DNA of 64,000 nucleotides. It comes from Micromonospora siamensis. GTDB taxonomy: Bacteria; Actinomycetota; Actinomycetes; Mycobacteriales; Micromonosporaceae. Under the pieces are notes generated by a model. It had not been told where the DNA came from. It saw nothing but the letters and a program-made list of their open reading frames with translations, and did not search any database. Shown here one piece after another: positions 23,785 through 31,498 of the stretch (position 1 is the stretch's first letter; each line of letters opens with the position of its first letter). The position numbers and the translations under genes are program-made. The stretch is taken from NCBI RefSeq assembly GCF_900090305.1, contig NZ_LT607751.1, positions 372,001 to 436,000 of the forward strand, written 5' to 3'.

Positions 23785-23912
23785 GGTCCCCCCAAAATCG
23801 CCTCGGCGCAGCACGCCGACCCGTTACGCGTGCACGTTAGCCGGTCGGGTCGGCAGGCGACCGGTCAACGCCCCGAAGGGCCGGTCAATCCGAGGAAAGT
23901 TGGCCGGGTCGG

Positions 23913-24080
23913 TCAGCCGGCGATCCGGCGGCGGGTGGCGATGAGCTGCCGCAACTGCTCGCTGCGTACCCGTCGGGGCCGATCCCGTTGGCGTACCTTG
24001 CGAGCACCCGCCAGCTCGGCGAGGAGCTGTTGGCGACGACGGCTTCGATCCGGGTCGAGCCGCTGGGTGGTCAGGGCCAT
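23913..24080 (-). CDS. Small basic protein, leaderless, 55 residues
   Basis: An ORF of 56 codons with almost exclusively G/C third positions: MALTTQRLDPDRSRRRQQLL, then a Leu/Glu/Arg-rich amphipathic helix, ending LRQLIATRRRIAG. It has 15 arginines, so it would bind nucleic acid or a negatively charged partner. Upstream, TTGACG-N17-CACGCT ends six bases before the ATG, so transcription would start at or beside the initiation codon. This supports a real leaderless gene. The function is unknown; I do not recognise a family. Confidence 0.55.
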   Translation of the reverse strand: MALTTQRLDPDRSRRRQQLLAELAGARKVRQRDRPRRVRSEQLRQLIATRRRIAG

Positions 24081-24161
24081 ACCGCGAGCGTGCCCAGTGA
24101 CAGCGGGTACGTCAAGATGCCGTTCGGAACGCAGCGGACCACCTACGGAGAGTGGCGTAGA

Positions 24162-24548
24162 TCACCAGAGCGGCCAGTCCCCGGTGGTCGCCCAGCGCAC
24201 CGCCAGCACGGCCGCGGCGATGCTCCAGCCGCCCGCGGTGACGATGGCGACCCCCGTGGCCACCCCCCGGTCGCCGAACCGGACCAGGGCCAGCGCGGCC
24301 AGCCAGGCGATCACCCCGGCGAACACCGTCCACCAGCCGTAGCCGGGCACGTCCCGGCCGAGCAGGCCGAAGAGGAGCAGCCAGGCGGCGGCGAGCGCCC
24401 CGCCCATGGCGACGCCGCTGCCGGTCACCGGATTCGGCTCGCGCCAGGTGGGGCGGGACGGTGGCCCGGCGGGGAAGAGGCCGGAGGGCGTACGCGGCAC
24501 GGCACGGGCGACGGTCGGGTCGACCGGATGACCGGGCTGGCCGTGCAT
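24162..24548 (-). CDS. Small polytopic membrane protein
   Basis: 128 residues, family not recognised. The first 45 residues are hydrophilic and Pro-rich (HGQPGHPVDPTVARAVPRTPSGLF). Three hydrophobic segments follow (GVAMGGALAAAWLLLFGLLG, WWTVFAGVIAWLAALALV and GVATGVAIVTAGGWSIAAAV), ending in the short tail TTGDWPLW. The ATG at 24548 has GGGAG about nine bases upstream. The open frame continues upstream into the divergent promoter region of the M23 gene without support. Confidence 0.7.
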   Translation of the reverse strand: MHGQPGHPVDPTVARAVPRTPSGLFPAGPPSRPTWREPNPVTGSGVAMGGALAAAWLLLFGLLGRDVPGYGWWTVFAGVIAWLAALALVRFGDRGVATGVAIVTAGGWSIAAAVLAVRWATTGDWPLW

Positions 24549-24657
24549 CGGCGTACTCCCTTCACCCACCGTGACCGTCGAGGAGGGATCACCGTCACTA
24601 CGCAAAGCGACCGGTGCGGGACCCCTCTCCACCGTACCGGTCTGCCAGGATGACGGG

Positions 24658-25431
24658 ATGTCCTCGCGATCCGTCCGACGTCGCCGCGCCGTCGCGTACC
24701 CGGTCCTGCTGTTGCTCGGGCCGGTGCTGGCCGGCGGCTGCGCCGTGACGGACCGGCCCGCCGCGGCCCCGACGACCGGCGGCTGGGTGGCGCCGACCGA
24801 CATGGCCACCGCGGAGCAGCCGGCGCCGACGACGAGCCGGGCGAAGCCGTCGGCCCGGCCGACGCCCTCGGCGTCGCCGAGCCCGCGCCGGACCGACGTG
24901 CGCCGGGTCTTCCCGGTACGCGCGGACGACGTCGACTACCACCCGACCCACTCGGGTTACCCGGGCACCGACATCTTCGCCGACTGCGGTGAGCCGTTCC
25001 TGGCGGTGACCGACGGGCAGGTGCTGGAGGTGTCCCGGGTCGACCGGTACAGCCGCTCCGGCCCGCAGGGGCCGTACAACGGCGGGCTGTCGGTGTCGCT
25101 GCTCGGCGACGACGGGGTGCGCTACTACGGCTCCCACCTGAGCCGGGTCGTCGACGGCGTCGAGGCGGGAACCCGGGTCCGCGCCGGCCAGCAGCTGGGC
25201 CGGGTGGGTCGGACGGGCAACGCGAACAACGTCTGCCACGTGCACTTCGGCCTGTCGCCGAAGTGCTCGGGGCACGACGACTGGTGGATCCGGCGGGGCG
25301 TGGTGTGGCCGGCGCGCTACCTCGACTCCTGGCGCCGGGGCGGCAACCGCTCGCCGGTGGCGGAGGTGACCTCCTGGCAGCGAGAGCGGGGCTGCCCGAG
25401 GACCGCGCCGTCCAACGGCGGAGCCGGCTGA
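24658..25431 (+). CDS. M23-family (LytM) peptidase lipoprotein
   Basis: 257 residues. The lipoprotein signal ends in LAGGC (Cys near 28), with a Pro/Ala/Ser-rich wall-spanning linker to about residue 78. The M23 endopeptidase core has zinc ligands in HSGYPGTD (His and Asp) and HVHFG (His pair), with GSHLSRVVDGVEAGTRVRAGQQLGRVGRTGNA between. M23 enzymes cut peptide cross-bridges of peptidoglycan; the ligand set looks complete, so an active enzyme is expected. The ATG at 24658 gives the lipobox at the right distance. It is divergent from the small membrane protein gene. Confidence 0.88.
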   Translation: MSSRSVRRRRAVAYPVLLLLGPVLAGGCAVTDRPAAAPTTGGWVAPTDMATAEQPAPTTSRAKPSARPTPSASPSPRRTDVRRVFPVRADDVDYHPTHSGYPGTDIFADCGEPFLAVTDGQVLEVSRVDRYSRSGPQGPYNGGLSVSLLGDDGVRYYGSHLSRVVDGVEAGTRVRAGQQLGRVGRTGNANNVCHVHFGLSPKCSGHDDWWIRRGVVWPARYLDSWRRGGNRSPVAEVTSWQRERGCPRTAPSNGGAG

Positions 25432-25501
25432 CCTTTCGCCGGTCCTGGATGGACATGGGAGCGATCCAAAGGCGACATCACGCCTTAACCGGTCGGATAC
25501 A

Positions 25502-25530
25502 TTGACGCGAGTCTTGCCGGGGGTTAACGT
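25502..25530 (+). promoter_or_regulatory. Promoter of the GH81 gene
   Basis: TTGACG (25502-25507), a 17-base spacer and TAACGT (25525-25530): a strong sigma-70/HrdB-type promoter. Its predicted start falls at the edge of the palindrome at 25536. TTAACCGGT (25485-25493), also found in the GH26 operator, lies just upstream. Confidence 0.75.
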
Positions 25531-25535
25531 CCCGT

Positions 25536-25557
25536 CCTGAGAGAGCGCTCTCTCAGG
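25536..25557. promoter_or_regulatory. LacI/CebR-like operator of the GH81 gene
   Basis: A perfect 22-base palindrome with core TGAGAGAGCGCTCTCTCA lies immediately after the promoter -10, over the predicted transcription start. The GAGCGCTC centre matches the style of operators bound by LacI-family regulators of sugar genes in actinomycetes, such as CebR. Repression relieved by glucan oligosaccharide is the natural inference. No LacI gene is in the window. Confidence 0.72.
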
Positions 25558-25623
25558 CAATGAACCTCACAATTCCGACGAGCACCGTGCCGGCCCCGAC
25601 CGGCACGGCGCATGGAGGCACCC

Positions 25624-28578
25624 GTGAAACCTCCTGCACCACACCGCTCCTGGGCCCTTGCCGCCACCACCGCACTGGCCCTCGTCCTCGGCGGCCTGAC
25701 CGTCGTAAACGCCTCGACCGCCGAAGCCGCCACCGTGGGGGCCGGCAGCTACACCACCGACCGGGTGGGGCCACTCCCCTCCGGCTGCGGTGATCTCACC
25801 ACCAACCCCCGTCAGTACGCCACGGCCAACGCGCCGGCCGGCCCGATCCCCACCAACGACTGGTGGTCGTCGCTGCTGTGGAAGAAGACCAACTGCTCGT
25901 ACAGCGAGCCGCTGCACGCGCATCCGGTCTCCTACCAGGCGTTCAGCGACGGCCTCGGCTTCTCGGCCCCGTCCACCGCCGCCATCACCGGCACGTCCAC
26001 CGGCGTCGGCGAGTACAAGTTCGCGTACTCCGAGGACTTCCGGGTCGGCGTCGCCGCGATGGGCGTCCCGGTGGTGAAGGTCGACGACTGGTCCGACTGG
26101 ACGGTCACCCCGTACTGGAGTGACGGGGTCCGGACCATGCGGGCCACCATCGGCCACGGCCTGCCGTTCTCCTACTTCCAGACCAGCGGCGGCGACGCCG
26201 TGATCAACCCGACCGGCGGCAGCGCGACGGTCTGGTCCAACAGCGGAGCCACCATCGGCTTCACCGTCAAGGGCCACGACTACGTCGCGTACGCCCCGAC
26301 CGGCGCGACCTGGAGCGTCGCGAACGGCCGGATCTCGTCGAGCCTGGCCGGCAAGGGCTACTTCTCCATCGCGCTGCTGCCCACCACGCCGACCACCGAC
26401 GCCGCCTCCCGCACCGAGCTGGCCACCACCTACGGCCGGTACGCCCACGCGCACGTCACCGGCACCCGCGTCGGGTACACCTACGACCAGGCCAGCAGCA
26501 CGGTGAACACCACCTACGCCTTCACCACGAAGGCCATGGAGGGCACCGACACGGCGACCGTGGTGAGCCTCTACCCGCACCAGTGGAAGGCGCTCACCGG
26601 CTCCACCCCGCTCACCCTCACCTACCCGTCCGCACGGGGCCGGATGAAGGTGCTGGCCGGGATCTCACAGTTCCGTACCTCGATGAAGTTCCACGGGGTG
26701 CTCCCCGAGCTGCCCGCCGTGGGCACCGGCAGCGGCGCCGACCTGGCCCAGCTGAAGGACCAGCTCGCCGCGCTGCGCGGCAACCCGATGGACCAGCGCG
26801 GTGGCGACACCTACTGGACCGGCAAGGGCCTCGGCCGGGCCGCCCGGATCGCCGAGATCGCCGACCTGGTCGGTGACACGGAGACCCGTACCGCCGCGCT
26901 CAACGCCATCAAGAGCACGCTGACCGACTGGTTCACCGCGTCGCAGGGCAAGACCGCCAAGGTCTTCTACTACGACAAGAACTGGGGCACCATGATCGGC
27001 TACCCGGCGTCGTACGGGTCCGACCAGGAGCTCAACGACCACCACTTCCACTACGGCTACTACATCGCGGCCGCCGCCACCCTGGCCAAGTTCGACCCGG
27101 CCTGGGCCAGCACCGCCCAGTACGGCGGCATGGTGGACCTGCTGATCCGCGACGCCAACAACTACAGCCGCGAGGACACCCGCTTCCCGTACCTGCGCGA
27201 CTTCGACATCTACGCCGGGCACGACTGGGCCTCCGGGCACGGCTCGTTCAACGCCGGCAACAACCAGGAGTCGTCGTCGGAGGGGATGAACTTCGCCAAC
27301 GCCCTGATCCAGTGGGGGCAGGCGACCGGCAACACGGCGGTCCGTGACGCCGGCATCTTCATCTACACCACGCAGGCGGCGGCGATCCAGGAGTACTGGT
27401 TCGACGCCGACGACGAGAACTTCCCGGCCAACTTCGGCCACTCCACGGTCGGCATGGTCTGGGGAGACGGCGGGGCGTACGCCACCTGGTTCAGCGCCGA
27501 CCCGGAGATGATCCAGGGCATCAACATGCTCCCGGTCACCGGCGGTCACCTGTACCTGGGCTACAACCCGGCGTACAACAAGACCAACTACGCCGAGCTG
27601 GTCCGCAACAACGGCGGCGAACCGACGGTGTGGCAGGACATCGCATGGCAGTTCCTCGCCCTCGGGGATCCGGACGCGGCGCTGAGCAAGCTGCGCGCCA
27701 ACCCCGGTTACACCCCGGAGGAGGGGGAGAGCCGGGCGCACACCTTCCACTGGATCCGCAACCTCGCGGCGCTGGGCCAGGTCGACACGTCGATCACCGC
27801 CAACCACCCGCTGGCCGCGGTCTTCAACCGCAACGGTGCCCGCACCTACGTGGCCAGCAACATCACCGCCAACCCGCTGACGGTCACCTTCTCCGACGGC
27901 ACCAGCCTCACGGTCGCCGCCGGAAAGACGGCCACCACCGGGGCGTCCACCTGGAGTGGCGGCAACGCGACCGGCGGGGTGGACACCACCACGCCGCCGA
28001 CCACGGTCCCGCCGAGCACCACGCCGCCAGCGACGACCCCGCCGGCGACCACGCCGCCGGCGACCACGCCGCCGGCGACGACCCCGCCGGCCACCACCCC
28101 GCCGGCCACCAGCTCGCCGACGCAGTACCTGCTCGGCGGCGGGGCGATGGGCGCGGCCGCGGCCTCGGGCACCACCTCGGTGTCCAGTGCCGGGGGCGCC
28201 AACTGGGACGGCACCCCGCACAACCCGGTGGTCTTCACCTCGACCGGGCTGAACCTCACCTACACCGGTGGGCAGACCAACCTGGACCTGTTCCTCGACG
28301 CCAACCAGGCGGTCGGCAACGGCGTCCAGGCCCGGGTCTCGTACGACCTCACCGGTGACGGCACCTTCGACCGGGTGGAGACCTACCGGTACTTCCCGAC
28401 CGACCCGGTGCCCGGGTGGGAGCACTACACGCAGAACCAGGGGCTGCTCTCCAGCACCGGCACGCTGGGCAACCTCGCCAACGGCACGGTGAAGGTGGAG
28501 GTCTGGTCCGCCATCGGCGTCAACCCGACCACCCTCGGCACCGGCGACCAGTCGGTCGTGAAGCTGCCGTTCTCCTGA
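25624..28578 (+). CDS. Secreted endo-beta-1,3-glucanase (GH81) with CBM56
   Basis: 984 residues from the GTG at 25624, chosen because GGAGG sits five bases upstream; an ATG four codons earlier would overlap that site. A signal peptide ends near AEA (about 36). The GH81 domain spans about 40-745, with the active-site segment NNQESSSEGMN (E549/E553 candidates), GHDWASGHGSFNAG just before it, and WQDIAWQFLALGDPDAAL near its end. A linker of repeated PPATT units follows, then CBM56 (about 825-984), a beta-1,3-glucan-binding module. It probably degrades laminarin or fungal wall glucan. It has its own promoter, operator and terminator. Confidence 0.93.
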   Translation: MKPPAPHRSWALAATTALALVLGGLTVVNASTAEAATVGAGSYTTDRVGPLPSGCGDLTTNPRQYATANAPAGPIPTNDWWSSLLWKKTNCSYSEPLHAHPVSYQAFSDGLGFSAPSTAAITGTSTGVGEYKFAYSEDFRVGVAAMGVPVVKVDDWSDWTVTPYWSDGVRTMRATIGHGLPFSYFQTSGGDAVINPTGGSATVWSNSGATIGFTVKGHDYVAYAPTGATWSVANGRISSSLAGKGYFSIALLPTTPTTDAASRTELATTYGRYAHAHVTGTRVGYTYDQASSTVNTTYAFTTKAMEGTDTATVVSLYPHQWKALTGSTPLTLTYPSARGRMKVLAGISQFRTSMKFHGVLPELPAVGTGSGADLAQLKDQLAALRGNPMDQRGGDTYWTGKGLGRAARIAEIADLVGDTETRTAALNAIKSTLTDWFTASQGKTAKVFYYDKNWGTMIGYPASYGSDQELNDHHFHYGYYIAAAATLAKFDPAWASTAQYGGMVDLLIRDANNYSREDTRFPYLRDFDIYAGHDWASGHGSFNAGNNQESSSEGMNFANALIQWGQATGNTAVRDAGIFIYTTQAAAIQEYWFDADDENFPANFGHSTVGMVWGDGGAYATWFSADPEMIQGINMLPVTGGHLYLGYNPAYNKTNYAELVRNNGGEPTVWQDIAWQFLALGDPDAALSKLRANPGYTPEEGESRAHTFHWIRNLAALGQVDTSITANHPLAAVFNRNGARTYVASNITANPLTVTFSDGTSLTVAAGKTATTGASTWSGGNATGGVDTTTPPTTVPPSTTPPATTPPATTPPATTPPATTPPATTPPATSSPTQYLLGGGAMGAAAASGTTSVSSAGGANWDGTPHNPVVFTSTGLNLTYTGGQTNLDLFLDANQAVGNGVQARVSYDLTGDGTFDRVETYRYFPTDPVPGWEHYTQNQGLLSSTGTLGNLANGTVKVEVWSAIGVNPTTLGTGDQSVVKLPFS

Positions 28579-28600
28579 TCCGCTGACGCACCACCACCAA

Positions 28601-28637
28601 CCCGCGCCGCCGGTCGTACCCCGACCGGCGGCGCGGG
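28601..28637. terminator. Terminator of the GH81 gene
   Basis: CCCGCGCCGCCGGTC and GACCGGCGGCGCGGG form a perfect 15-base stem with a 7-base loop, 22 bases after the GH81 stop. There is no T-tract. Confidence 0.8.
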
Positions 28638-28655
28638 CGCGTAGGTTCTGGGGTC

Positions 28656-29723
28656 ATGAGCCGGGATCCCATCGCCGACCTGCGCCGGATCGCGTTCCTG
28701 CTGGAACGGGCCAACGAGGCCACCTACCGGGTCCGGGCGTTCCGCTCGGCAGCCAAGGCGCTGGCCGCGCTGCCCGCCGGAGAGGTGGCCCAGCGGGCGC
28801 GCGGCGGCACGCTCACCGAGCTGCCCGGCGTCGGCGACGTCACGGCCCGCTGCGTGGCCGAGTCGCTGGCCGGCGAGGAGCCGGTCTACCTACGCCGGCT
28901 GGTCGCCACCGAGGGCACCGACCTGGACGCCGCGGCGACCGCGCTGCGGGAGGCGCTGCGCGGTGACTGCCACACCCACTCCGACTGGTCCGACGGCGGG
29001 TCACCGATCGAGGAGATGGCGCTCGCCGCGGTCGAACTGGGTCACGAGTACGTGGTGCTCACCGACCACTCCCCCCGACTGAAGGTGGCCCGGGGCCTGA
29101 CCGCGGAGCGGCTGCGCCGCCAGCTCGACCAGGTCGCGGCGATCAACGACGCGCTGCCGAAGGGCTTCCGCATCCTCACCGGCATCGAGGTGGACATCCT
29201 CGCAGACGGCTCGCTGGACCAAAACGAGGAGCTGCTGGCCCGCCTCGACGTGGTGGTCGGCTCGGTGCACAGCGGGCTGAACGACGAGCGGGCGAAGATG
29301 ACCCGGCGGATGCTGACCGCCGTCGCCAATCCGCACCTGGACATCCTCGGGCACTGCACCGGGCGGATGGTGGCCTCCCGGCCGGCCGGGGTGAAGGGGC
29401 CGGGCGACCGGGCGCACCGGGCGCGTACCCGGGCGGAGAGCGACTTCGACGCGGACGCCGTGTTCGCCGCGTGCACCGAGCACGACGTCGCCGTGGAGAT
29501 CAACTCCCGGCCGGAGCGGCAGGACCCGCCGAAGCGGCTGATCCGCCGGGCGCTGGAGGCGGGCTGCCGGTTCGCGATCGACACCGACGCGCACGCCCCC
29601 GGGCAGCTCGACTGGCAGCGGTTCGGCTGCGAACGCGCGGCGCTGTGCGGGGTGCCGGCGGACCGGGTGGTCAACACGTGGACCGCTGCCCGCCTGGTGA
29701 AGTGGACCAGCTCGCGCGGCTGA
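28656..29723 (+). CDS. PHP-domain protein with N-terminal helix-hairpin-helix (PolX-like, no polymerase domain)
   Basis: 355 residues. The N-terminal 100 residues resemble the 8-kDa/helix-hairpin-helix part of family X DNA polymerases (LERANEATYRVRAFRSAAKAL; LTELPGVGDVTARCVAESL). The rest is a PHP phosphoesterase domain with its metal ligands: DCHTHSDWSDG, LTDHS, GIEVDIL, GSVHSG, GHCTGR, DTDAHAPGQL. Bacterial PolX is near 570 residues, with palm and fingers between these two parts; that segment is absent here. It is probably a 3'-end phosphatase, AP-endonuclease or exonuclease rather than a polymerase. The -10-like TAGGTT eight bases before the ATG suggests a leaderless message. Confidence 0.88.
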   Translation: MSRDPIADLRRIAFLLERANEATYRVRAFRSAAKALAALPAGEVAQRARGGTLTELPGVGDVTARCVAESLAGEEPVYLRRLVATEGTDLDAAATALREALRGDCHTHSDWSDGGSPIEEMALAAVELGHEYVVLTDHSPRLKVARGLTAERLRRQLDQVAAINDALPKGFRILTGIEVDILADGSLDQNEELLARLDVVVGSVHSGLNDERAKMTRRMLTAVANPHLDILGHCTGRMVASRPAGVKGPGDRAHRARTRAESDFDADAVFAACTEHDVAVEINSRPERQDPPKRLIRRALEAGCRFAIDTDAHAPGQLDWQRFGCERAALCGVPADRVVNTWTAARLVKWTSSRG

Positions 29724-29747
29724 CCGCCTCGGTCGGGTTGGGCCGGG

Positions 29748-30737
29748 TCAGCGCCGGCCGGCCGGCTCCGCCGCGGGGACGGCCGGGGTGCCGGCGGGAA
29801 CGGGCCGGCGGCGACGCCGACCGACCAGGCCCTGGGTGACCGCGACCCCGGCCAGCACGACCAGCGCGCCGACCGGCTGGTGCCAGTTCAGCCGCTCGCC
29901 GAGGGCCAGCGCGCCGATCAGCACCGCGAAGACCGGGATCAGGTAGGTCACTGTGGAGGCGGTGCTCGCCCCGGCCACCCGGATGTTCCGCATGTTGATC
30001 ACGAAGGCCAGCCCGGTGCCGAGCGCGCCGAGCGCCAGCACGCTGGCCAGCACCTCGCCGGACAGGTCGGTGGGCACCGGCGGCGCCCCGGCCACCAGCG
30101 GCGCCACCACGGCGAGCTGGAGGGTGGCCAGCAGCAACTGCACCGCCGACAGCGACAGGCCGGAGTGGCTGCTCCCGGCGACGAACCGCTTCTGGTACGG
30201 AATGGCGACGCCGTAGCAGGCCGCCGCGCCGAAGCACATCAGCTGGCCGGTGAAGTGGGCTCCGCCGACGCCCTCCCAGATGCCCAGCACCACCAGCACG
30301 CCCAGGAAGCCCAGCCCCAGGCCGGCGGCACTGCGCAGGGTCAGCCGCTCGGTGCGGAACACCAGCACCGCCATCGGCAGCACGATCAGCGGCGTGGTGG
30401 CGTTCCAGATCCCGGCCAGCATCGACTCGACCCGCTGTTCGCCGAAGCCGAAGAGGGTGAACGGGAGCGCCACGCCGAGGGCCGCCACCACGAACAGGTG
30501 CGCCCAGATCCGCGGCTCGCGGGGCAGCCGGTCGCGCAGCAGCGCCAGCACCACGAGCAGGGTGATCGCACCGGCGGCGACCCGGTAGAGGGTGAGCTGG
30601 AGCGGGTGCAGCTCACGGATGCCGACCTTGATGAACAGGAAGCTCGAGCCCCAGATCGCGGCGAGCGCGAGGAAGCCCGGCAGCCAGCTGCGCAGCGGCG
30701 CCTTGTCAGGGGTGGTGGCGGCGTTCACCCCTGACAC
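29748..30737 (-). CDS. EamA/DMT-family transporter
   Basis: 329 residues from the GTG at 30737; GTG at 30728 and ATG at 30803 are alternatives, and none has a good ribosome site. Ten hydrophobic helices fall in two EamA repeats. The first begins LPGFLALAAIWGSSFLFIKVGIRELHP (WGSSF motif); the second begins near GQLMCFGAAACYGVAIPYQKRF. The C-terminus is Arg-rich, then Pro/Ala-rich, and cytoplasmic. Family members export amino acids or small metabolites; the substrate here is unknown. It converges with the PHP gene and is divergent from the Uma2 gene. Confidence 0.88.
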   Translation of the reverse strand: MSGVNAATTPDKAPLRSWLPGFLALAAIWGSSFLFIKVGIRELHPLQLTLYRVAAGAITLLVVLALLRDRLPREPRIWAHLFVVAALGVALPFTLFGFGEQRVESMLAGIWNATTPLIVLPMAVLVFRTERLTLRSAAGLGLGFLGVLVVLGIWEGVGGAHFTGQLMCFGAAACYGVAIPYQKRFVAGSSHSGLSLSAVQLLLATLQLAVVAPLVAGAPPVPTDLSGEVLASVLALGALGTGLAFVINMRNIRVAGASTASTVTYLIPVFAVLIGALALGERLNWHQPVGALVVLAGVAVTQGLVGRRRRRPVPAGTPAVPAAEPAGRR

Positions 30738-30844
30738 TCTGCCGCAGGGGTACGACGAAGTCCCGCGATATTCGGACGCGGTGTCGAGCACCACAGGAAC
30801 CACTTACAGTGGTGGTGCGTCGACCAGCCGAGGAGGTGCCCCCG

Positions 30845-31444
30845 ATGGCCATGCCCATGCGTTTCGACCCGCTCGTAGACCTCGACGGGATGTGGACCAC
30901 CCAGCTCGCGGAGCGCTACCTCCCGCTACCGGAACTGCCCGATGCACGGTACGAGTGCATCGACGCAAGGCTGGTCATGACACCCGCTGAGGTTGGCACG
31001 AACAGTTTCGGTGAGGGCAGGCTGATTCGCCTTCTCGGGCCAACCGCCGAGGCCGCCGGCTGCTACGTGTACGGGCAGGTGAACCTGACCTTCGCGCCGC
31101 AGCGCTGGATCCAGCCGGACGTCACGATCCTGCACGACCTTCCGAAGACCGACGAGGAGGACCGCTGGATCCCGGCCCACCTGTGCACGATGGCCGTCGA
31201 GTTCGTTTCGCCGAGCAGCCGCCGACAGGACTTCATCGACAAGCCGCGTCGCTGCGCCGAGGGTGGGGTGCCGTACTTCATGCGGGTCGAGATCTCCCGC
31301 CGGTTGAGGCACGTGGCGGTCGAACTCTCCACCATTGGCGAATTTGGTGGCTACGACCCTGTCGCGCAGGCAGTCAGCGGACAACGGCTCCGCGCGGACC
31401 TGCCGTTCCCGATCGACTTCGATCCGGCCGATCTGCTGCCCTGA
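30845..31444 (+). CDS. Uma2/DUF820 family putative nuclease
   Basis: 199 residues from the ATG at 30845, with GAGGAGG seven bases upstream (an in-frame ATG at 30809 has no such site). Uma2 proteins adopt the PD-(D/E)XK nuclease fold. The expected pieces are present: YECIDARLVMTPA, a sheet with QRWIQPDVTILHDL (Asp), TMAVEFVSPSSRRQDFIDKPRRC (Glu and Lys), and GGVPYFMRVEISR. The partner usually predicted for such solitary proteins is unknown. An inverted repeat GCACCAC...GTGGTGC (30787-30814) lies in the divergent promoter region. Codon use is slightly less G/C-biased than the neighbours, hinting at transfer. Confidence 0.82.
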   Translation: MAMPMRFDPLVDLDGMWTTQLAERYLPLPELPDARYECIDARLVMTPAEVGTNSFGEGRLIRLLGPTAEAAGCYVYGQVNLTFAPQRWIQPDVTILHDLPKTDEEDRWIPAHLCTMAVEFVSPSSRRQDFIDKPRRCAEGGVPYFMRVEISRRLRHVAVELSTIGEFGGYDPVAQAVSGQRLRADLPFPIDFDPADLLP

Positions 31445-31498
31445 ACACGGCGAATCAGGGTCGACAGCGGCCCGCCCGGTTCGCGTAGGGTTCGCACC

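Noticed and set aside
28000..28130. Short tandem repeat, first considered as a CRISPR-like or minisatellite array
   Set aside because: It is the in-frame PPATT linker between GH81 and CBM56; no unique spacers of constant length.
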